DNA of 64,000 nt from Streptomyces spinosisporus (GTDB lineage: Bacteria; Actinomycetota; Actinomycetes; Streptomycetales; Streptomycetaceae), in assembly GCF_022698145.1 (NCBI RefSeq), contig NZ_JALDAX010000016.1:1-64000 (forward strand), written 5' to 3'. Position 1 is the first letter of the stretch; each line of letters starts with the position of its first letter. The position numbers and the translations under genes were made by a program. The notes beneath the pieces are model-generated. The model was not told the DNA's origin. It saw nothing but the letters and a program-made list of their open reading frames with translations, and made no database searches. Shown here in pieces: positions 57,746-64,000 of this stretch.

Positions 57746-59299
57746 GTGTTCGATACTCTCTCCGATCGCCTCTCAGCGACTTTCAAGAACCTGCGCGGCA
57801 AGGGACGGCTCTCCGAGGCGGACATCGACGCCACCGCGCGCGAGATCCGTATCGCGCTCCTCGAGGCGGACGTGGCCCTTCCCGTCGTCCGGTCGTTCAT
57901 CAAGAACGTCAAGGAGCGTGCCCTCGGCGCCGAGGTCTCCCGCGCGCTGAACCCCGCCCAGCAGGTGCTGAAGATCGTCAACGAGGAACTCGTCACGATC
58001 CTCGGCGGCGAGACCCGGCGCCTGCGCTTCGCCAAGCAGCCGCCGACCGTGATCATGCTGGCGGGTCTGCAGGGTGCCGGTAAGACCACCCTCGCGGGCA
58101 AGCTCGGCCACTGGCTGAAGGAGCAGGGCCACTCGCCGCTGCTCGTCGCCGCCGACCTCCAGCGCCCGAACGCCGTGAACCAGCTGAGCGTCGTCGCCGA
58201 CCGCGCCGGCGTCGCGGTCTACGCCCCCGAGCCGGGCAACGGCGTGGGCGACCCGGTCAAGGTCGCCAACGACTCCATCGAGTTCGCGAAGTCCAAGGTC
58301 CACGACATCGTGATCGTGGACACCGCCGGCCGCCTCGGCATCGACCAGGAGCTGATGCAGCAGGCCGCGGACATCCGCGACGCGGTCAGCCCCGACGAGA
58401 TCCTGTTCGTCGTCGACGCGATGATCGGTCAGGACGCGGTCACCACCGCCGAGGCCTTCCGCGACGGCGTCGGCTTCGACGGCGTGGTCCTGTCCAAGCT
58501 CGACGGCGACGCCCGCGGTGGTGCCGCCCTGTCGATCCGCCAGGTCACCGGCAAGCCGATCATGTTCGCCTCGAACGGCGAGAAGCTCGACGACTTCGAC
58601 GCCTTCCACCCGGACCGGATGGCCTCCCGCATCCTCGACATGGGTGACCTGCTCACCCTGATCGAGCAGGCGGAGAAGACCTTCGACCAGGCCGAAGCCC
58701 AGAAGATGGCGGAGAAGCTGGCCTCCAAGAAGGGCCAGGACTTCACGCTCGACGACTTCCTGGCCCAGATGGAGCAGGTCAGGAAGATGGGCTCCATCTC
58801 GAAGCTGCTCGGGATGCTGCCCGGCATGGGCCAGATCAAGGACCAGATCAACAACCTGGACGAGCGGGACGTCGACCGCACGGCCGCGATCATCAAGTCG
58901 ATGACCCCGGGCGAGCGCCAGGAGCCGACGATCATCAACGGCTCGCGCCGCGCCCGTATCGCCAAGGGTTCCGGTGTCGAGGTCAGCGCCGTGAAGAACC
59001 TGGTCGAGCGGTTCTTCGAGGCCCGCAAGATGATGTCCCGCATGGCGCAGGGCGGCGGCATGCCGGGGATGCCGGGCGTCCCGGGCATGGGCGGCGGTCC
59101 CGGCCGGACCAAGAAGCAGCCCAAGAAGGCCAAGGGCAAGCAGCGTTCCGGCAACCCGATGAAGCGCAAGCAGCAGGAGCAGGAGGAGGCCCAGCGCAGG
59201 GCCGCCGCCGCTCAGGGCGGCAACGCCTTCGGTGTGCCGGGCCAGCAGGCCCCGCAGGACTTCGAGCTGCCGGACGAGTTCAAGAAGTTCATGGGCTGA
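57746..59299 (+). CDS. ffh: Signal recognition particle protein Ffh
   Basis: Ffh (SRP54), 517 residues from GTG 57746 (MFDTLSDRLSATFKNLRGKG). The N domain is followed by the G domain: MLAGLQGAGKTTLAGKLGHW (about residue 107), AADLQRPNAVNQL, IVDTAGRLGIDQEL (about 191) and VVLSKLDGDARGG. The methionine-rich M domain includes KLLGMLPGMGQIKDQINNL and the RRARIAKGSGVEVSAVKNLV RNA-binding helix. A C-terminal extension rich in G, M, P, K and Q follows. It binds 4.5S RNA and nascent membrane proteins and docks on FtsY. Confidence 0.97.
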   Translation: MFDTLSDRLSATFKNLRGKGRLSEADIDATAREIRIALLEADVALPVVRSFIKNVKERALGAEVSRALNPAQQVLKIVNEELVTILGGETRRLRFAKQPPTVIMLAGLQGAGKTTLAGKLGHWLKEQGHSPLLVAADLQRPNAVNQLSVVADRAGVAVYAPEPGNGVGDPVKVANDSIEFAKSKVHDIVIVDTAGRLGIDQELMQQAADIRDAVSPDEILFVVDAMIGQDAVTTAEAFRDGVGFDGVVLSKLDGDARGGAALSIRQVTGKPIMFASNGEKLDDFDAFHPDRMASRILDMGDLLTLIEQAEKTFDQAEAQKMAEKLASKKGQDFTLDDFLAQMEQVRKMGSISKLLGMLPGMGQIKDQINNLDERDVDRTAAIIKSMTPGERQEPTIINGSRRARIAKGSGVEVSAVKNLVERFFEARKMMSRMAQGGGMPGMPGVPGMGGGPGRTKKQPKKAKGKQRSGNPMKRKQQEQEEAQRRAAAAQGGNAFGVPGQQAPQDFELPDEFKKFMG

Positions 59300-59372
59300 C
59301 GCCCCGGGCGACCCGGGGGCGGGCCCACCCGCTGCGCGTGCCGGGGGTTGGTCGTTGTCGTAACGTCCCGAT

Positions 59373-61310
<1,938 letters not shown>

Positions 61311-61316
61311 ACCGCC

Positions 61317-62183
61317 CTACGGCACGCGCGCGATGAGGTACCGGAACACATTGGGCATCCACACCGTGCCGTCGCGCCGCACATACGGATGCAGCGCCTC
61401 GGACAGCTCCTTGTCCACCTGCGCCTGGTCCGTCGCGGCGACCGCCGCGTCGAAGAGGCCGGTGGACAGCAGGCCCCTGACGGCGCTGTCCCCGTCGGCG
61501 TACCCGAAGGGACACGCGACCCGCCCCGAGCCGTCGGGCCTGAGCCCCGCCCGCTGGGCCACCTCCTCCAGGTCGTCGCGAAGGGCGGGGCGCCAACTGC
61601 CCGCGCTGCGCAGCGGATCCGCCAGCCTGGTGGCCACCCGCAGCACGGACGACGTGGTGCAGCGTTCCGGCGGACCCCAGCCGGCCAGCACCACGGGCGC
61701 CCCGCGCTCGGCGAGCGGCATCGCTGCCTGCAACAGCCCGCCGAGCCCCTCCGAGTCGCCCGCCAGACACCCGATGGGCTCGAAAGCGGTCACCAGGGTG
61801 TACGCGGGCGTCTCCGCGCCGCTCGCGTTCCCCACGTCCTCGGGTGAACCGTCGACGAGCCGAGTGCCCGCACGCGCGCGTGCACCCCATGTGTCGGGAA
61901 GCAGCCGCTCCCGCGCGAGGGCGAGCCGTTCGGGGGAGGAGTGGTCGACACCGGTGACGGTGGCGCCTCTGGACGCCGCCATCAAAAGGGCGAGGCCGCT
62001 GCCGCAGCCGAGACCCAGCAGCCGCGTGCCGGGGCCCACTTCCAGTCGCTCGTAGACGGTCTCGTAGAGCGGAACCAGCATCCGCTCCTGGATCTCCGAC
62101 CAGTCACGCGCGCGTGCACACAGATCCACACGGGGTGCCTCGTCCTCGTGAGGGAGGTGCCGTCGCACGAGCGTAGGTGTCAT
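61317..62183 (-). CDS. SAM-dependent methyltransferase
   Basis: A 288-residue class I methyltransferase from ATG 62183 (MTPTLVRRHLPHEDEAPRVD); a longer reading to 62282 exists. SAM motif I is RLLGLGCGSGLALLMAASRG (about residue 83), the acidic ribose-binding residue is in VTGVDHSSPERLALARERL, and motif IV-like residues in PAYTLVTAFEPIGCLAG. A late segment (VWMPNVFRYLIARVP) closes the fold. The substrate is unknown. It is convergent to ftsH, with only 6 bp between stops. Confidence 0.88.
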   Translation of the reverse strand: MTPTLVRRHLPHEDEAPRVDLCARARDWSEIQERMLVPLYETVYERLEVGPGTRLLGLGCGSGLALLMAASRGATVTGVDHSSPERLALARERLLPDTWGARARAGTRLVDGSPEDVGNASGAETPAYTLVTAFEPIGCLAGDSEGLGGLLQAAMPLAERGAPVVLAGWGPPERCTTSSVLRVATRLADPLRSAGSWRPALRDDLEEVAQRAGLRPDGSGRVACPFGYADGDSAVRGLLSTGLFDAAVAATDQAQVDKELSEALHPYVRRDGTVWMPNVFRYLIARVP

Positions 62184-62701
62184 GTAAAGCGCCCCAATCC
62201 GCCGAGAGTTGCCGCTGTGCCCGATTACATGGCCCCCGTGACGTGCGCTCGCTCTCCCCCCGTATGCCAGGTAACTCCGCACTCGACCGCGCGTCCAGTG
62301 GTAGTGGGGCCCTGCTTGAGGGTTCGCCGGGGGAGTGGCGAGATTTCACATGACGGCAACCTGGGCCACTACGATCGCCGGGCCGGTGCCGGGGTGCGGA
62401 CGGCCGCCCGGTAACGTCTCGGGCGCCGACGGCGCACCGTGAGGCAAAGCCTCCGCCGCGAGAGCGGCCGAAACGCCTCTTGCGCATCGGCGGATCACAG
62501 CCGTACCGGCCCGTGGACATCGTCTACGCGCCGGGTCGTAGGTCGGGCTACGTACCGCCTTGGTATGAGCTGTGAGGTTTCTCCGCAGATCAGCGCACCC
62601 GCCCTCGTCAGGACGCATCAGCGGCAACTGACGGGTACGTGCAAATTATTTGGGATGCCCCGGAATCGGAACACAGCGGCACCCCCGCTCGTTGTCATTA
62701 C
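62184..62701. other. Intergenic region before the SprT-like gene
   Basis: About 520 bp between divergent genes. An inverted repeat CGTAG-GTCGGG-CTACG lies at 62537-62552. The 62635-62665 stretch is unusually A/T-rich (GCAAATTATTTGGGATG). I see no RNA gene or mobile element. Promoters of both flanking genes are expected here, but none is clear. Confidence 0.45.
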
Positions 62702-63298
62702 GTGAGCACGACACAGACACCACCTGTTCTGGCCGCAGAGCTGGCGCAGGCGTGGGCCGACATTCAGCGGTACCACCCCGAGCTGCCCGATCTGGCCGCG
62801 CCCGAGTCCCTGATCGGAGAGTCCTCGTCCGCCTGCGGTCACGAGCTCTCCTTCGAGCGACTGCTCCATGAGGCAGTCCATGGCATCGCCGCCTCGCGCG
62901 GCGTGCGCGACACATCCCGCGCCGGCCGCTACCACAACCGCAGATTCCTCGCCATCGCCGAGGAGCTGGGCCTGGACCACCCCGAGGAACCGCACCCCAG
63001 CAGCGGCTTCTCGCTGGTCACGCTCAACCCCGAGGCCAAGCGCCGCTACCGCCCGACGATGGAGCGGCTGCAGCGCGCCCTGAAGGCGCACACGGCAGCC
63101 ACCTCCGCCGACACCCCGAAGAGCTTCCGGGGCCCGGCCGCCCGGCACGGCTCGTCCGGCGGCGGGGTGCGCGTCAAGGCGGTCTGCGACTGCGGCCGCA
63201 ATGTGCGCGTGGTTCCGTCCGTCCTGGCCCAGGCCCCGATCGTCTGCGGCGGCTGCGGGAAGCCGTTCAGGATTCCGGAGGTCATGGGAGCGGCGTAG
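62702..63298 (+). CDS. SprT-like zinc protein with a zinc ribbon
   Basis: A 198-residue protein from GTG 62702 (MSTTQTPPVLAAELAQAWAD). The central region has a zinc-metallopeptidase-like motif, HEAVHGIAASRG (HExxH, about residues 58-62), followed by AGRYHNRRFLAIAEELGL, the third-ligand-type region found in SprT-like proteins. The C-terminus has a four-cysteine zinc ribbon, VCDCGRNVRV ... IVCGGCGKPF. SprT/Spartan relatives cleave DNA-protein crosslinks in eukaryotes; no bacterial role can be assigned with confidence. It precedes rpsP in this order. A longer frame to 62639 lacks support. Confidence 0.8.
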   Translation: MSTTQTPPVLAAELAQAWADIQRYHPELPDLAAPESLIGESSSACGHELSFERLLHEAVHGIAASRGVRDTSRAGRYHNRRFLAIAEELGLDHPEEPHPSSGFSLVTLNPEAKRRYRPTMERLQRALKAHTAATSADTPKSFRGPAARHGSSGGGVRVKAVCDCGRNVRVVPSVLAQAPIVCGGCGKPFRIPEVMGAA

Positions 63299-63381
63299 CG
63301 GCCCGTACGAGGTACCGGCATCTCGTGGCTGTCGGTGCCGTGGCAGCGGCGCAGCCCGCGGTGGGCTGTGCGACCGACCTC

Positions 63382-63407
63382 GGGGCACCCGTGGAGCCGG
63401 GTGCCCC
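63382..63407 (+). terminator. Terminator after the SprT-like gene
   Basis: GGGGCACCCG-TGGAGC-CGGGTGCCCC, a perfect 10-bp stem with a 6-base loop. The following 198 bases form the rpsP leader; CACAAT at 63466 may be a -10 element. Confidence 0.9.
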
Positions 63408-63605
63408 TGAGGCGTGCCCGGGCATCCGCGCTCACCCGCGGCCGGAGGTGCCCCTCGGGGTGTGGCACAATGGCTAGCTGTACTCGACAGCCGCACAGGA
63501 CCCCTCTCTCCTCCGGCTGACGCGTCCATCGGGCACTCGGGTACCGCAACCCCACGCGGCAGTCTCGCCGTGCCCAACCACGTCAAACCAGGAGAACCCA
63601 CTCCC

Positions 63606-64000
63606 GTGGCAGTCAAGATCAAGCTGAAGCGTCTGGGCAAGATCCGTTCGCCTCACTACCGCATCGTCGTCGCCGACTCCCGCACCCGCCGTGACGGCCG
63701 TGCGATCGAGGAGATCGGCCTGTACCACCCGGTGCAGAACCCCTCGCGCATCGAGGTCAACGCCGACCGCGTGGCGTACTGGCTTTCCGTCGGCGCCCAG
63801 CCGACCGAGCCCGTGCTCGCCATTCTGAAGAAGACCGGCGACTGGCAGAAGTTCAAGGGCGAGCCCGCCCCGGCACCGCTGCTGCAGCCGGCCGAGAAGG
63901 CCGCGCGCCCGTCGTTCGAGGCCCTTGGCGGCGACGACGAGGGCAAGGGTGAGGCCATCACCCAGAAGAAGAAGGCTGAGAAGAAGGACGAGGCCCCGGC
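63606..64000 (+). CDS. rpsP: 30S ribosomal protein S16, truncated at the window end
   Basis: S16 from GTG 63606 (MAVKIKLKRLGKIRSPHYRI), with AGGAG upstream. VVADSRTRRDGRAIEEIGLY and the downstream domain to about residue 85 match the family closely. A lysine/glutamate/alanine-rich C-terminal extension (KKKAEKKDEAPA) typical of actinobacteria is entered when the window ends; the stop codon is not seen. In this order a KH-domain protein, rimM and trmD normally follow. Confidence 0.97.
   Translation, partial: MAVKIKLKRLGKIRSPHYRIVVADSRTRRDGRAIEEIGLYHPVQNPSRIEVNADRVAYWLSVGAQPTEPVLAILKKTGDWQKFKGEPAPAPLLQPAEKAARPSFEALGGDDEGKGEAITQKKKAEKKDEAP

Overview
This window is high-GC actinobacterial chromosome, almost certainly Streptomyces. 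The evidence is a conservon (cvnA-D), NdgR next to leuCD, the lysine-tailed HU protein HupS, NsdA, a GlnR-type amtB-glnK-glnD operon, many GTG starts and many apparently leaderless genes. From memory, the gene order follows the stretch between conservon 1 and rpsP in S. coelicolor; I could not search to confirm this.

Layout. 1-4854: conservon on the minus strand, cvnD cut by the window edge. 5422-8741: a small protein with a repeated motif, then FAH-family hydrolase, gltX and a HAD phosphatase, overlapping or nearly so. 8832-9341: five tRNA genes, Gln-Glu-Glu-Gln-Glu, directly after gltX. 9491-12426: ndgR diverging from leuCD. 12701-14000: a small protein, hupS and an OB-like protein. 14109-20691: cofC, plsC-gpsA, ddlA, a DUF3515 lipoprotein, an Lrp-like domain and thiL-thiD. 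20645-24996: a FAD monooxygenase and an AfsR-like regulator. 25115-34590: rpmB, a DhaL/DegV fatty-acid-kinase-like gene, a translationally coupled HSP90-TPR pair, and recG. 34699-39708: rsmD-coaD, a SepIVA-like division protein, DUF177-rpmF-rnc-mutM. 39681-41796: HxlR regulator, CAP-domain membrane protein and acylphosphatase. 42180-47813: a coiled-coil small protein, smc and a GlcP-type sugar permease. 47995-52971: luciferase-like oxidoreductase, ftsY, a primase-polymerase-like protein and nsdA. 53131-57427: GlnR box and amtB-glnK-glnD. 57484-64000: a duplicated glnD tail, ffh, a second-type ftsH, a methyltransferase, a SprT-like zinc protein and the start of rpsP.

The genes are mainly housekeeping: translation (gltX and its tRNAs, rpmB, rpmF, rpsP, rsmD, rnc), membrane targeting and quality control (ffh, ftsY, ftsH), chromosome and envelope maintenance (smc, hupS, recG, mutM, ddlA, plsC, gpsA, SepIVA), cofactors (coaD, thiL, thiD, cofC) and nitrogen or amino-acid control. 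Several are developmental or antibiotic regulators in Streptomyces (cvn, ndgR, rnc/absB, nsdA).

The most unusual features are: a dispersed intergenic repeat sitting in frame inside the smc hinge coding region; a near-identical 112-bp copy of the glnD 3' end that forms its own 48-codon ORF with a ribosome site; the HSP90-TPR operon and the AfsR-like/monooxygenase pair, which look like insertions into the core order; a 21-bp tandem repeat in front of the monooxygenase; a 22-bp perfect palindrome between the CAP protein and acyP; and a conservon-side peptide with a duplicated NPRRT motif.
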